Shown in pieces: positions 15,694 through 23,778 of a stretch of DNA of 64,000 nucleotides. Within the stretch, counting starts at the first letter, position 1. Each line of letters begins with the position of its first letter. The DNA is taken from positions 744,001-808,000 of the forward strand of contig NZ_CP035687.1 in assembly GCF_009665255.1 (NCBI RefSeq), read 5' to 3'. The notes under the pieces are model-generated. The model made no database searches. It saw only the letters and a program-made list of their open reading frames with translations, and was not told the origin of the DNA. Source of the DNA: Vibrio metoecus. GTDB taxonomy: Bacteria > Pseudomonadota > Gammaproteobacteria > Enterobacterales > Vibrionaceae. The position numbers were made by a program, and so were the translations under genes.

Positions 15694-17085
15694 TTATTCC
15701 CTCAGCGCATTATTTTGCGCACTCAAAATCGGTTTAAGCAGATAATCAAGCACCGTTCTTTTACCGGTAATAATGTCCACCGAGGCTGTCATCCCTGGGA
15801 TGATCGGTAAGTTTTTATCATGCCCAAGGGTGGTTTCTTTGGTACGAACACGGACAAGATAAAAACTATTGCCTTCTTCATCTTGAGTGGTGTCGGCACT
15901 GATGTGTTCAAGAGTACCTTCAAGGCCACCATATCGAGTGAAGTCGTAAGCGGTGAATTTCACAATGGCTGGTAACTCAGGGCGTAAGAACGCGATATCT
16001 TGTGGCGCTATCTGTGCCTCGACTAACAAGGTATCTTCAGTAGGAACGATCTCGACGATGTTCATGCCGGGTTGAATGACGCCGCCCACCGTATTCACAT
16101 AGAGCGTTTTTACTGTACCCGTGACAGGTGACACCACCACGGTACGATTCACTTTGTCTTCCAAGCCGACAGCCGATTCGGTTAGCGCGGAGAGTTTGTC
16201 TTGCGCTTGGTTTAGCTTGTCTTGCTGTTCGGTACGAAACTTTTGCGCGGCGTTAATTCGGCTGAGCATTGCCTCACGTACGGCGGCTTTGAGCACCGGA
16301 ATCTTTAGCTCGGTAGAGGTCAGTTCACGACGCGTATCATTAACTTGGCGTTGCAGTTTGAGAAGCTCAATCTTTGGTACCACACCTTCATTGGCAAGTG
16401 GCTCGGTGATTTCCAATTCCTTTTTTGCAAAATCATAACCTTGACGAAGGCTTATCACACGCGCTTCCGCTTCAACCAAATCTTGTTGCTTTTGCTTAAT
16501 CTGTTGAGAGAGCACGGAAAGCTGGTTGCGCAGATTATCCAGATCTTGCCGGTATTGATTACGCTGACGCTCTACCAATTCCGGTTGAGAATCGCTTAAA
16601 ACGGGCGGAAAAGCGAGTTTGCTGTAATCAAGTCGGACACTGTTTGACCAGTTTTTCTCTTCGAAGTTTTCATCAATAATCACACTAGAAATCGATGCAG
16701 ACAGCTGTAATACACTGGCGGTTAAGTTGGCTACTTGCTGTTCGCGCTCACGAAAGTCGGAGCGAAACCGAGTATCGTCAATCAGAATTAACTGTTGACC
16801 CTTCTGCACTTGTTCACCTTCTCGCACCAGAATTTGTTTTACCAATCCTCCTTCCAAGTTTTGGATAACCTGGACTTGAGAAGAGGGAACCACTTTGCCT
16901 TGGCCAACGGTGACTTTATCGATTTCTGCCCATGAAGCCCAAGTTACGGCAAGAATGAAAAATGCCACCATAACCCAGAGAATGATTCGCGCGCTGTGCG
17001 GGGTATTGAGTAGCAAAGCGGCGGTTTTATCATCCACGTAATCCAATTCTTCGGCAGTGAGCTTGTTATAACTGCGGTTGCTCAT
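15694..17085 (-). CDS. lapC: Type I secretion membrane-fusion protein (LapC/HlyD family)
   Basis: About 463 residues from the ATG at 17085, which has AGGAA at the right distance; a GTG six codons upstream (17103) is less likely. A single membrane anchor lies at ~30-50 (IILWVMVAFFILAVTWASWAE). A lipoyl half (VQVIQNLEGGLVKQILVREGE), a long coiled coil (~130-300) and the second lipoyl half with beta-barrel (VVSPVTGTVKTLYVNTVGG) follow, ending with PGMTASVDIITGKRT. It links the ABC transporter to an outer-membrane TolC-type pore. As the first gene of the minus-strand operon, its promoter should lie in 17086-17365. Confidence 0.92.
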   Translation of the reverse strand: MSNRSYNKLTAEELDYVDDKTAALLLNTPHSARIILWVMVAFFILAVTWASWAEIDKVTVGQGKVVPSSQVQVIQNLEGGLVKQILVREGEQVQKGQQLILIDDTRFRSDFREREQQVANLTASVLQLSASISSVIIDENFEEKNWSNSVRLDYSKLAFPPVLSDSQPELVERQRNQYRQDLDNLRNQLSVLSQQIKQKQQDLVEAEARVISLRQGYDFAKKELEITEPLANEGVVPKIELLKLQRQVNDTRRELTSTELKIPVLKAAVREAMLSRINAAQKFRTEQQDKLNQAQDKLSALTESAVGLEDKVNRTVVVSPVTGTVKTLYVNTVGGVIQPGMNIVEIVPTEDTLLVEAQIAPQDIAFLRPELPAIVKFTAYDFTRYGGLEGTLEHISADTTQDEEGNSFYLVRVRTKETTLGHDKNLPIIPGMTASVDIITGKRTVLDYLLKPILSAQNNALRE

Positions 17086-17365
17086 GAGTAATTCCTGTTT
17101 CACACCATCCCTGAACTTTACAGATTACCGCCGTGTTCGCGGTAACGCTAAGTCGTATAGGGATATTTAGTTGGTTGATTTTATTATGTGTGTCAATAAT
17201 TGTTAAGGATATGCTATCTGCGGCGAAAGGCCTATTCAGCATTTTAATAAATTACTCAATTTTTAAAATTTGTGATCTTATTTTGCCATGCTTGCTTTTT
17301 GTTTGCTCGCTTGAGTTATCAGCGGGATAGGCGCACAATCGGGCAAAAATAAGTGAGGAGCAGAA

Positions 17366-18001
17366 ATGGATCTTTCAGATATTCGCCGCGAATACATTCA
17401 TGGTGGGCTAAGAAGAAAAGATTTACAGGCCAACCCTATCGAACAGTTTAACCTGTGGCTACAACAAGCGATTGACGCCAACTTATCCGACCCTACCGCG
17501 ATGACGGTAGCCACCGTCGATGCACATGGGCAGCCTTTTCAGCGTATTGTGTTACTGAAGAATGTCGATAATGCGGGCTTTGTGTTTTACACCAACTTGG
17601 GCAGCCGTAAAGCGCAGCATATCGAACATAACAACAAAATCAGCCTCCACTTCCCATGGCATCCGTTAGAACGTCAAGTGCATATTACTGGCGTTGCAGA
17701 AAAATTGAGTGCGATGGAAAACATGAAATATTTCCTTTCGCGTCCGAAAGAGAGCCAAATTGCCGCGATTGCCAGCCATCAAAGTAGCCGAATTTCGGCG
17801 CGTGGTGTATTGGAAGGCAAATATCTTGAGCTAAAACAGAAGTTTGCGAACGGTGAAATTCCAGTACCAAGCTTTTGGGGTGGCTACCGTATTAAACCGG
17901 AAAGCATTGAATTTTGGCAAGGTGGGGAACACCGATTGCACGACCGTTTTCTCTACTCGCGTGAGGGAGAATCCTGGTCGGTGGATCGACTCGCACCATA
18001 A
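17366..18001 (+). CDS. pdxH: Pyridoxamine 5'-phosphate oxidase
   Basis: A 211-residue FMN-dependent oxidase that converts pyridoxine or pyridoxamine phosphate to PLP, the last step of vitamin B6 synthesis and salvage. Visible features are the FMN-binding stretch QRIVLLKNVDNAGFVFYTN, SRKAQHIEHN, WHPLERQV and the C-terminal SIEFWQGGEHRLHDRFLY with the RLHDR signature. Length is normal. GTGAGGAG precedes the ATG. It is convergent with vqmA and separated from it by a hairpin. PLP made here is a cofactor for SpeF and many other enzymes, but nothing shows co-regulation. Confidence 0.97.
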   Translation: MDLSDIRREYIHGGLRRKDLQANPIEQFNLWLQQAIDANLSDPTAMTVATVDAHGQPFQRIVLLKNVDNAGFVFYTNLGSRKAQHIEHNNKISLHFPWHPLERQVHITGVAEKLSAMENMKYFLSRPKESQIAAIASHQSSRISARGVLEGKYLELKQKFANGEIPVPSFWGGYRIKPESIEFWQGGEHRLHDRFLYSREGESWSVDRLAP

Positions 18002-18021
18002 GATTAGTAGCCAGTGACCAC

Positions 18022-18067
18022 AGTATTGAAGTGACCGCTTATGATGAGGTTGCTTCAATACTTCCTG
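18022..18067. terminator. Terminator between convergent pdxH and vqmA
   Basis: AGTATTGAAG (18022-18031) pairs with CTTCAATACT (18053-18062) around a 21-nt loop, followed by CCTGTTTTT. It fits an intrinsic terminator for pdxH and may also serve vqmA in the other direction. Confidence 0.72.
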
Positions 18068-18080
18068 TTTTTCGGCTCCG

Positions 18081-18794
18081 TTAGCCCACATGATCACTAA
18101 GTACCACCGAAAGCTGTTTTTTGAGCAATGTTTTGGGGATCACCGAACCAAAACCACGGTCTAGTGCCAAATCAATCAACTTGTCTTTGCTCAACGCCCC
18201 AAATTTGCTGCGCAGCTTTGCTTCATACCCTTCCACCGTTTTTATCGAAATGCCCATAACCCGTGCTATATGCTGCGGTTTTTTGCCATATAGGAGTAAA
18301 AATAGTGCTTCAGATTCACGAGCGGTAAGTTTTAATGCTGCGCGGTCAGCTACCGATTTAAATGTGCTGGAAGTAGAAAGCCCTGTGGCACGACATACCC
18401 AATGTCCGACTTCGAGGATCGCGGTGTCCGTTAAATCCTGACCAAAGAAAATCGTACCTTGAATGTTGCCATGCTGATCACGCCAAGGGGTTTTGGTAAA
18501 AATGTGCGCATGCCAGTGACCATCGGGATAGGGGTGGATATCGAGCACCTTCACCGAATGGCCCGTTTCAATCACATAGCGATCTTGTTGCTGAAATTCA
18601 GCCGCACAGGCGGTGGTTGGGCTTGGCATTTCAAAATCGGTGCGTCCAATACACTCTTCGGCTGTGTTTACTCCAATAAGCTGACCATAGGCTTGATTGG
18701 CATAGACGAACACGGAGTTGAGATCTTTGCATCCCCAATATCCGGGCAGTTGTTTAAATAAAGAAATCTGCTCTGATGTCAGATGGTTAGGCAC
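18081..18794 (-). CDS. vqmA: VqmA quorum-sensing receptor/transcription factor for DPO
   Basis: A 237-residue protein with an N-terminal PAS domain (~15-125) and a C-terminal LuxR-type helix-turn-helix (ARESEALFLLLYGKKPQHIARVMGISIKTVEGYEAKLRSKF, about 158-198). VqmA binds the autoinducer DPO (3,5-dimethylpyrazin-2-ol) and activates the small RNA VqmR. With the GTG start used here, residues reported for ligand and DNA contacts fall at the published numbers as I recall them: Phe67, Phe99 and Lys185. This supports both the start and the identity. GGAGG lies 8 nt before the GTG. The vqmR gene lies just upstream on the same strand, so read-through past its terminator could add to vqmA expression. 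Confidence 0.96.
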   Translation of the reverse strand: MPNHLTSEQISLFKQLPGYWGCKDLNSVFVYANQAYGQLIGVNTAEECIGRTDFEMPSPTTACAAEFQQQDRYVIETGHSVKVLDIHPYPDGHWHAHIFTKTPWRDQHGNIQGTIFFGQDLTDTAILEVGHWVCRATGLSTSSTFKSVADRAALKLTARESEALFLLLYGKKPQHIARVMGISIKTVEGYEAKLRSKFGALSKDKLIDLALDRGFGSVIPKTLLKKQLSVVLSDHVG

Positions 18795-18885
18795 ACCATA
18801 ATCCTCCGCTAGAAAAGCGGCGATATGATACCAAGAGCATGCTGGCTTGTAAGCTAATCTTGCTTAGTTTACGACTGTTTGGACG

Positions 18886-19025
18886 AAAAAAAGCCAGCCT
18901 GAAGACGGGCTGGCATAAATACAAGAAACATATCTTGTCGACGTGTAGAAGAGGTTCCATGAATTCAGCGAGGGTCTGCTAAAAACACAGAGGTATCGTA
19001 TTGATACCAGACATCAGTCATGCAA
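18886..19025 (-). ncRNA. vqmR: VqmR small regulatory RNA
   Basis: On the minus strand upstream of vqmA, GCCAGCC-CGTCTTCA-GGCTGGC followed by seven T (18886-18914) forms a textbook intrinsic terminator. Going back about 140 nt, the reported length of VqmR, reaches a start near 19025. TTGTAC (19063-19058) and TTTAAG (19039-19034), spaced 18 nt, can serve as -35 and -10. A small hairpin GGTATCAATACGATACC lies near the 5' end. VqmR is an Hfq-dependent RNA that represses biofilm and virulence targets such as vpsT. Exact 5' and 3' ends are estimated, not seen. Confidence 0.9.
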
Positions 19026-19070
19026 CTCATGTCTTAAAACCTACTTTACCGAACAGGGTACAAATGAAAA

Positions 19071-19088
19071 AGGGGGGAAATCCCCCTT
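19071..19088. promoter_or_regulatory. VqmA operator at the vqmR promoter
   Basis: AGGGGGGAAATCCCCCTT is a near-perfect palindrome centred about 54 bp upstream of the predicted vqmR start, immediately behind the -35. On the vqmR strand it reads AAGGGGGATTTCCCCCCT, one base different from the VqmA box AGGGGGGATTTCCCCCCT that I recall from the literature. The position fits activation from upstream of RNA polymerase. Confidence 0.88.
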
Positions 19089-19109
19089 TGTCCATGATTT
19101 TATTCAATA

Positions 19110-20930
19110 TCATTTCAGCTCACGCAACAGACGGAAGCCAACGTAATTTGCCGCAGTGGTTGGACCCACAAACAGTTCACTGTGCGCTTTGGCCATTTCA
19201 GGCGAGAAGCTCCATGCACCACCTTTAGCTAAGCCACGGGAGTCTCCTGTCCATTCCCAAACGTTACCAACCATGTCATAGAAGCCTAGCGAGTTAGGCG
19301 CAAATGCTTTTACTGGAGATGTACTTTTGTTTGACCACGAGGTTCCACCCCAGCCAGTGTTAGCTTTGCCAGCCCCAAATTTATTACCCCACCAATAATC
19401 GGTTTTGCTGCCTGCACGCGCGGCAATTTCCCATTCATCTTCCGTCGGTAATCGGTAAGTAAAACCAGTTTGTTTAGAGAGCCAGCGAGCATAAGCTTTG
19501 GCATCGTTTTGGCTGACACAGACGACAGGAGAATCTTTGCTCTGTTTAAAGCCAGGGTTACGCCAGTAGCTATCCGAGACTGGGGCTACTTCAGATTCAT
19601 TAACCGTAATGCACAGCTTTTTCAGCTCAGCATCCGTTTGATAATTAGTATGATTGACGAAATTTTCGAATTGACTCACGGTAACGGGAGTGGCGCTGAG
19701 TGCGAAAGCATGATCAAGGTTGTACTGTTTTGATGCGTGCTCGCCTAACAGGTACTGCCCAGGGAGAAGAGTGATAACTTCTGGTGCATTCACTTTGCCT
19801 TTCACAGAATCAGCAAACTTTTGCCCAGCACGTAGAGGGTTAGTCTTTTCATGTAAATTGACGCGTAGAGTCTGATCTGAGGTGATATTCACTTCTTGTT
19901 CGAAGCTATGGAAACCCTCTTTTTCAATTTTAATCAGATGTTTACCAACAGGAAGCATCACTTCTACTGGGGTGCTGCCGTAGTTTACACTGTCAACCGT
20001 AACATGATCACCATGCTGGTTAGAGCGTAGTGATAAGTTAATCCACGCCACTTCTTGTTGCTGCTGATCTACTTGACCTTCACCTGGGGCAAAACAGTAT
20101 TGAGAGTCAATGTTCAGTAATTTACAAGGTGCATTTTCTGCTGGGCGAGCTTCCAGCTGAGCATTCACAATGCTGCGAAAACGCATGCCGTCATAGAAGC
20201 CTGAATCCACCACTGCGTGCTTGAGTACATGGATGTTCAGCGACACATTATTCAGTTGAGGCTTGATGGTTTTTGACTCGCTGCTTTCATCGATAAGCCA
20301 AAGTTGGAACTGGCTGACGGCTTTTTGCAGTGCAAGATCGGTGGTTTGTTTGCTGCATTGCGCAAAAGTCATATCTGCATTACACACATTGGTAAAGCTG
20401 ACTTGCTGTTCTCCAGAGCGTTGCAACTCTTCGCGCAGCCTGTCCACCCGTGCGCGCATTTTATCTTGTTGCAGTAAAGCAATGCTCTGTTCGATAGTCT
20501 GTTGCTGAACTTGGTATTGTGCCAATACCGTTTGCATTTCTTGCAATTTCTGCTCTGCGTCCAAACGCACAACTTGATTCTGTTTAACTTCGGCCCAAGC
20601 GGCTTGATAGGCATTTTGTGATGGCTGGATATCTAAATCCGGCTCATCAATCATTTTCTGATAGTCGCGCTCAAGGTTGGTTTTGGCGGTTTTCAGGGCG
20701 GAGTCTAAAGCTTTGGCCTGCTGAGTCAAACGATTCAGCTCGGACTGCTGATTATCGACAGCCGCTTTCTGAAGCTTGGTGGCATCCGTGGCATTTTGCA
20801 GCTCGGTATGTTTGCCAAACAGCGCATCATCAATGGCAAGAACAGAAGAAGCTACTTCTTCTGCTAGCACCGGTGCTGCCATTAAGCAAGGTGAAAGTGC
20901 TAATAATAGAGCGGGAATCCCTTGTCGCAT
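19110..20930 (-). CDS. Exported coiled-coil/PEGA protein with formylglycine-generating-enzyme-like domain
   Basis: A 606-residue protein. A signal peptide (GIPALLLALSPCLMAAPVLAEE) is followed by a long coiled coil (~40-165) and a middle region with Cys residues. A PEGA domain follows at ~300-345 (SVNYGSTPVEVMLPVGKHLIKIEKEGF), then a C-terminal FGE-sulfatase/SUMF1-type domain at ~380-606 (RLPTEDEWEIAARAG, MVGNVWEWTGD, GGAWSF, VGFRLLRE). The FGE-like fold is used both by true formylglycine-generating enzymes and by non-catalytic ligand-binding proteins, so catalysis should not be assumed. The neighbouring gene encodes a paralogue of residues ~1-345 without the last domain. PEGA suggests cell-envelope or surface location. 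Function unknown. Confidence 0.85.
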   Translation of the reverse strand: MRQGIPALLLALSPCLMAAPVLAEEVASSVLAIDDALFGKHTELQNATDATKLQKAAVDNQQSELNRLTQQAKALDSALKTAKTNLERDYQKMIDEPDLDIQPSQNAYQAAWAEVKQNQVVRLDAEQKLQEMQTVLAQYQVQQQTIEQSIALLQQDKMRARVDRLREELQRSGEQQVSFTNVCNADMTFAQCSKQTTDLALQKAVSQFQLWLIDESSESKTIKPQLNNVSLNIHVLKHAVVDSGFYDGMRFRSIVNAQLEARPAENAPCKLLNIDSQYCFAPGEGQVDQQQQEVAWINLSLRSNQHGDHVTVDSVNYGSTPVEVMLPVGKHLIKIEKEGFHSFEQEVNITSDQTLRVNLHEKTNPLRAGQKFADSVKGKVNAPEVITLLPGQYLLGEHASKQYNLDHAFALSATPVTVSQFENFVNHTNYQTDAELKKLCITVNESEVAPVSDSYWRNPGFKQSKDSPVVCVSQNDAKAYARWLSKQTGFTYRLPTEDEWEIAARAGSKTDYWWGNKFGAGKANTGWGGTSWSNKSTSPVKAFAPNSLGFYDMVGNVWEWTGDSRGLAKGGAWSFSPEMAKAHSELFVGPTTAANYVGFRLLRELK

Positions 20931-20983
20931 GGTGGTCTACTTCAAGTTAGGAAATTAAGTCTAAGTTATGAGCATTCTAAACG

Positions 20984-21040
20984 AAAACGCCATTTTGTCA
21001 GAAGTCATCTTTCAATAACTTAGTGACAAAATGGCGTTTT
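20984..21040. terminator. 17-bp perfect inverted repeat between the two PEGA genes
   Basis: AAAACGCCATTTTGTCA (20984-21000) has its exact reverse complement at 21024-21040, with a 23-nt loop. The outer ends are A4/T4, so it could terminate the minus-strand PEGA gene at 21090 and limit read-through into the next paralogue. Symmetry means it could also act on plus-strand transcripts. Confidence 0.75.
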
Positions 21041-21089
21041 ATCGACAGGTTTGTGAATTCCGACAAAAAATCGTTGGATTTTTGTGCCG

Positions 21090-22196
21090 TTAACTGTCCT
21101 TATTTGCTCGCAGTTTTACCCATACCGTGTCGTTACCATTGACAGTAATCACACGATTATAGGTTTCATAGCCTTCTTTAGAGACAGTGACTTGGTGACG
21201 TCCGGCTGGTAATACTAATTCAACAGGTGTACTACCATAGTTGATGCCATTGATGGTCACTGAGTCATTGTATTGATCAGAACGCACCGTCACGTTAGCC
21301 CATTGCTTGTCCTGTTTTTTGGGTGCAGCTTGTTCTGACTCACCTTTTAAACAGTAGCGGGTTTCTACGTTCAGCAGTTTACACGCTGCGACGGCTTCAG
21401 GTTTCGCTTGCAGTTGAGCTTGCATCTGCGTGAAGTATTCATTGTTACCTTCGAAACCAGAGCGGATCATCTGACTTTCTTGAACGTGAATGTTAAGTTC
21501 AACCCCTTTTAGGTTTTGCTTAGCAATAACGGATTCGGTTAAGTCGTTGATCAGCTTCTCACGAAATGTTTTAACGGCTTTTTGTTTAGTGAGATATTGC
21601 CCTTGATTGGCACATTCACCCAACGTCATTGTCGTTGAACAGGTCGTTTTGAAGCTGGTTTCCATCACATCACTTTCACGTAGCTCTGCGGCCAAGCGCT
21701 TCACTCGTGCTTCAATTTTGGCTTCTTCCAAATTGGTCAGCTCAGTGTTTAAGCGGGCTTGTTTCTGCTTGAACTGCGACAAGCGCATTTCAATTTCAGT
21801 CACGGCTTGCTCATTTTCAAGCTTTTGTGATTGGTTACCTTTCAGCGCATTCCACGCCTCTTGGTAGCGTTTTTGGAAAGTGACTAGGTCAGTGTCAGGA
21901 TCTTCAAGAAGACGGGTATACTGTTTGTCCAACTCTGACTTAGCTCGATTACGCTTGGCATCTAGCTCTTCGCCTTCACGTATTAATCGGCTCTGCTCAT
22001 TTTTCAGTTGTTGCAGTTTACCGCTCTCCACCTCGTAGTCGGTGAGAATCGCGTTGATTTCGTTCTGTTTGTTACTCAGTTTCTCATCGATAGTCACGAC
22101 GGGGTCAACTTGAGTGACCTCCTCTGCGAATACCGATGCAGATACCCATAAAGGGGATAGCGCAAGCAATAGCGCTGGGATGCGACGTTTAATCAT
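21090..22196 (-). CDS. Exported coiled-coil PEGA-domain protein, short paralogue
   Basis: About 368 residues from the ATG at 22196, chosen because it opens directly on a signal peptide (MIKRRIPALLLALSPLWVSA) very like that of the neighbour and has AGGGA before it. The open frame extends 16 codons further upstream. A coiled coil (~35-155) is followed by a region matching the neighbour, with Cys in CSTTMTLGECANQ and CKLLNVETRYC, and a C-terminal PEGA domain (INGINYGSTPVELVLPAGRHQVTVSKEGYETY). It stops there, without the FGE-like domain. The pair probably arose by duplication with gain or loss of that domain. Likely periplasmic or envelope-associated; role unknown. Confidence 0.85.
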   Translation of the reverse strand: MIKRRIPALLLALSPLWVSASVFAEEVTQVDPVVTIDEKLSNKQNEINAILTDYEVESGKLQQLKNEQSRLIREGEELDAKRNRAKSELDKQYTRLLEDPDTDLVTFQKRYQEAWNALKGNQSQKLENEQAVTEIEMRLSQFKQKQARLNTELTNLEEAKIEARVKRLAAELRESDVMETSFKTTCSTTMTLGECANQGQYLTKQKAVKTFREKLINDLTESVIAKQNLKGVELNIHVQESQMIRSGFEGNNEYFTQMQAQLQAKPEAVAACKLLNVETRYCLKGESEQAAPKKQDKQWANVTVRSDQYNDSVTINGINYGSTPVELVLPAGRHQVTVSKEGYETYNRVITVNGNDTVWVKLRANKDS

Positions 22197-22609
22197 AGGT
22201 CCCTGCAAACATTTTCGTTTAGCCACAAAAAGTGGGAAAGACAAACTTTTGACAGCTTTGTAGATAGCTGAATTATTAATGCAAATTTTATTCCGCTTAG
22301 CCAGAAATCATCACAAATCTGTGCACTAGGTGACTGATTTTTTGAACTTTAGATCTAAGCATTTTCATTTTGAGCAGATTCGAGAAATATGCAAGCTGAG
22401 TTTTCCGATCTACTTTAACGTTTTTTAAATTGAGTACACATTGACCGTAATTTATGTGCACTTGATCATTGTTCCGAGATGAGAATTTACCCCAATTGCA
22501 GCCTTACTATGTGTGTAATTGGTTATGCTGAGCAGCTAAATGGGATTGATTTCGTTTTGGGCCAATTTGGTATACCATGGCGGCGCAAACACTACCTTGT
22601 GAGGTTGAA
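22197..22609. other. Divergent intergenic region between PEGA gene and AraC-type regulator
   Basis: About 410 bp, AT-rich, with no convincing gene. It must hold the promoters of both divergent neighbours. GTACACAT (22434-22441) and ATGTGCAC (22454-22461) form an imperfect inverted repeat that could be a regulator site. I see no clear terminator or small RNA. Confidence 0.5.
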
Positions 22610-23440
22610 ATGGCTCAGATGCATGTTCCTAATGTAGCCAATCATTCCCAAATAGCCAAAGTTTTGTCGCCTAAGCCGGCAGAGCTGATCACGTTGCCTT
22701 CGCACATGGCTTGCCATGATCATAGTTACACGCAAATTGTGATTGGTTTAAGAGGTCAAGCGGAATTTGAAGTGCGTGGCATTGGTAATATCGTTGGCCC
22801 GGGGCAAGGGTGTGTAGTGACATCGGGCTCTGATCATGCGTTTGGTGGTGTTGTTGGGCAATCGGATATTCTGGTGCTCAACATGCCGATTCCGAGCGAG
22901 GATGATCCGCTACTGCTGCGTAAACTGAATGAACTCGCGGTCGGTGATGTCTATTTTCAACTCGATGGTCAGATCCAACGTTTGATCCAAATGCTGGTGC
23001 AGGAGATGCAAGCCAGTCCTGATGATCTTCTGCTCGGTCGAGCTTGTAACGATACGGTCGTTGCGCTTTTGCAGCGCCACATCAGCGCGCTGGCCAGTGC
23101 GCATAAAGAATCACGTTTTGATATGGAAGTGGTGGATCGCTATATCGAGCAGCACTTAGCGCACCGTATTTCCGTTGCACAGTTAGCAGGCAGCGTGTTC
23201 TTAAGCGAAAGCCAATTCCACGCGCTGTTTAAAGAGCAGATGGGGCTCACGCCGCATCAATATGTGCTGAATAAACGCGTCGATATGGCCAAAAAGTTGA
23301 TTGAGCAAGGTCGACTCAATTTGGGGCAGATTGCTGAGCTAACCGGTTTTTCCAATCAAAGCACTTTCGCACATACCTTTTCTCGGCTGCATGGCATTTC
23401 GCCTTCACACTATAAGCGGCGCTTTTCTTCTTCGCCCTAA
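22610..23440 (+). CDS. AraC-family transcriptional regulator with cupin sensor domain
   Basis: About 276 residues from the ATG at 22610, which has GAGGTTGAA in front; an in-frame ATG at 22577 would add 11 residues but has no RBS. The N-terminal half is a cupin (HDHSYTQIVIGLRGQAEFEVRG), typical of ligand-binding AraC regulators. The C-terminal HTH pair is HRISVAQLAGSVFLSESQFHALFKEQMG and LGQIAELTGFSNQSTFAHTF, ending in GISPSHYKRRF. It sits directly upstream of putA in the same orientation. Because the PutA here has no DNA-binding domain, this protein is a good candidate for the proline-responsive regulator of put genes; that link is inference from position. Confidence 0.9.
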   Translation: MAQMHVPNVANHSQIAKVLSPKPAELITLPSHMACHDHSYTQIVIGLRGQAEFEVRGIGNIVGPGQGCVVTSGSDHAFGGVVGQSDILVLNMPIPSEDDPLLLRKLNELAVGDVYFQLDGQIQRLIQMLVQEMQASPDDLLLGRACNDTVVALLQRHISALASAHKESRFDMEVVDRYIEQHLAHRISVAQLAGSVFLSESQFHALFKEQMGLTPHQYVLNKRVDMAKKLIEQGRLNLGQIAELTGFSNQSTFAHTFSRLHGISPSHYKRRFSSSP

Positions 23441-23778
23441 TGTTGAGTGATCCTTGAATTCCTCGTTTATTGAGTTCGCTTGCTAAGATTCAATCCTCAA
23501 ACCTTTTCCCTCTTGGTGACCCTAGTGACTACGCATCAGTCTGCTTATTGATGTAGGGTGGCTCACTTTTTGTCGTTGTTGAGTTGCAATAATTGCAAAA
23601 TAATTGGCGATAAAACTCGCCTGAATTGGTGTGATCTTGTTTTTGTTTTGTTAAAACTCAGAGTTATTGACAAAATACTAGGACTTTTTGACAAGTTTTC
23701 TTCTCACGCTCAAAATACACTGCCAGCCATTGCAGGAAACCTGACTCAATCTGTCAGGTATGAGATGAAGGAAACCAC
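23441..23778. promoter_or_regulatory. putA upstream region with palindromes and promoter-like boxes
   Basis: About 340 bp without a gene. It contains the perfect palindrome TTGCAATAATTGCAA (23584-23598), a plausible operator. TTGACA occurs twice (23668-23673 and 23689-23694); the second is followed at 16-17 bp by CAAAAT, a possible sigma-70 promoter. Just before putA a hairpin ACCTGAC/GTCAGGT (23739-23759) lies upstream of GAAGGAAA, the RBS, and could modulate translation. Confidence 0.55.

Noticed and set aside
17133..17330. 65-codon hydrophobic frame between lapC and pdxH
   Set aside because: AT-rich promoter region; hydrophobic composition follows from T-richness, no RBS, no known small membrane protein resemblance.
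19001..19228. 75-codon plus-strand frame over the vqmR promoter
   Set aside because: It runs through the VqmA operator and antisense into the 3' end of the FGE-like gene; no RBS.
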